DNA of 6,064 bases from the NCBI GenBank assembly GCA_946481625.1, contig CAMLOZ010000237.1:1-6064 (forward strand), given 5' to 3'. Under the pieces are notes generated by a model. It ran no database searches. It was not told where the DNA came from and saw only the letters and a list, made by a program, of their open reading frames with translations. A program made the translations under genes and the position numbers. This document shows positions 5,431 through 6,064 of this stretch, in pieces. Source of the DNA: an uncultured Haloferula sp. (lineage in GTDB: Bacteria > Verrucomicrobiota > Verrucomicrobiae > Verrucomicrobiales > Akkermansiaceae). Positions within the stretch are counted from its first letter, which is position 1. Each line of letters starts with the position of its first letter.

Positions 5431-6064
5431 ATGCTGCCGCTAACCTATGCCGTGCGGAATCTCTTCCGCTCGAAAGGCCGCCTGCTCCAGACCGTCGGAG
5501 GCAGCGCGCTGGTGGTCCTGCTGGTCATGGCCGCGGTCGCAATCAATACTGGGATGAAGAAAGTGCTTTCCGCCTCGGGCTCACCCCACAACGTCCTCCT
5601 CGTCGGCGCGGGATCGGAGGAAAGCATCCAGCGCAGCGAAGTTCCGGAGAGCGCCGCCGGAATCGCGGAGGCAGCGGTGCCCGGCATTTCCGAAGCGCTC
5701 GGCGTGCGCGCGGTTTCTACGGAGATCCACTACATGGCTCCGGTGGATGTGGCGGGCGGCGAGCGCAGACAGGCACTCATCCGCGGCGTGACGCCCCAGG
5801 CGCTGCGCGTGCATCCGGAAGTGCGCATCATGGAGGGACGCTTTCCCTCGGCAGGAGAGGCAATGGCGGGTCGTCTGGCGTGGAAGAAACTCGGCCTTCC
5901 GGAAGGCGATCTCAAGGTTGGGAGTTCGATGATCCTCGACGGACAGAAGCTCGCGATCTCTGGAATCTTCTCCGCTCCCGGCACCGTGCTGGAGTCCGAG
6001 CTGTGGGCCACCCTGAGCGACCTGCGCGTGCTGGCCAAGCGCGACACGGTGTCCTGCGTCACCT
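5431..6064 (+). CDS. FtsX/MacB-family ABC transporter permease (second of two), 3' truncated by window end
   Basis: The frame is open from ATG 5431 to the right edge with no stop, giving the first 211 residues. A partial ribosome site (GAGAAG, 5420-5425) precedes the start by five bases, and only one base separates it from the previous stop. The N-terminus MLPLTYAVRNLFRSKGR followed by a hydrophobic helix (about 21-40) is the standard entry of these permeases. The remainder is a MacB-type periplasmic domain, with RQALIRGVTPQAL (113-125) and an EGRFPSAGEAM segment (135-145) that are typical of the family. The three C-terminal helices expected of FtsX proteins lie beyond the window. It differs clearly in sequence from the first permease, so the transporter is probably a heterodimer with one of each, as in LolCE, rather than a MacB-like homodimer. 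That assembly is inferred. Confidence 0.9.
   Translation, partial: MLPLTYAVRNLFRSKGRLLQTVGGSALVVLLVMAAVAINTGMKKVLSASGSPHNVLLVGAGSEESIQRSEVPESAAGIAEAAVPGISEALGVRAVSTEIHYMAPVDVAGGERRQALIRGVTPQALRVHPEVRIMEGRFPSAGEAMAGRLAWKKLGLPEGDLKVGSSMILDGQKLAISGIFSAPGTVLESELWATLSDLRVLAKRDTVSCVT

Noticed and set aside
1..6064. Search for CRISPR arrays, tRNA/rRNA genes, insertion sequences, attachment sites and phage or defence genes.
   Set aside because: I saw no repeated spacer pattern, cloverleaf, transposase frame or terminal repeats; the window is filled by the seven genes listed.

Overview
The window is GC-rich (clearly above 60% by eye) and every supported gene is on the plus strand. It looks like a metal-stress or export locus from a Gram-negative bacterium: an inner-membrane RND pump end, secreted small proteins and a periplasmic adaptor all imply a two-membrane envelope. 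High GC, near absence of Shine-Dalgarno sequences and the style of the small secreted proteins would fit Verrucomicrobiota or a related PVC lineage. That placement is an inference; no rRNA or marker gene is present.

Layout. (1) 1-1065: C-terminal third of a heavy-metal RND efflux pump (CusA/CzcA type), cut by the left edge. (2) 1152-1688: a secreted protein of 178 residues with histidine clusters at both ends of the mature chain and four cysteines near the C-terminus, a likely periplasmic metal binder. (3) 1789-2163: a small secreted protein with a CCPxC...CC cysteine cluster, family not recognised. (4) 2249-3607: a HlyD/MacA-type periplasmic adaptor. (5) 3604-4284: a MacB/LolD-class ABC ATPase. 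(6) 4281-5429: a complete FtsX/MacB-type permease. (7) 5431 to the right edge: a second, different FtsX/MacB-type permease, cut by the window end. Gaps of 86, 100 and 85 bases separate the first four genes. The last four are tightly coupled (two ATGA overlaps and a one-base gap) and are almost certainly one translational unit.

How they may work together. The RND pump would extrude a soft metal such as Cu, Ag, Zn or Cd using proton motive force. The two secreted proteins would buffer or shuttle metal in the periplasm. The adaptor-ATPase-permease-permease cassette resembles MacAB/DevBCA exporters and would remove an unknown substrate using ATP. The metal link for the ABC cassette rests only on proximity. 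No outer-membrane TolC-like partner, regulator, mobile element, RNA gene or CRISPR array is visible. The most interesting part is the pair of unassigned, metal-ligand-rich secreted proteins between two different efflux machines. No stretch longer than about 100 bases lacks a gene.
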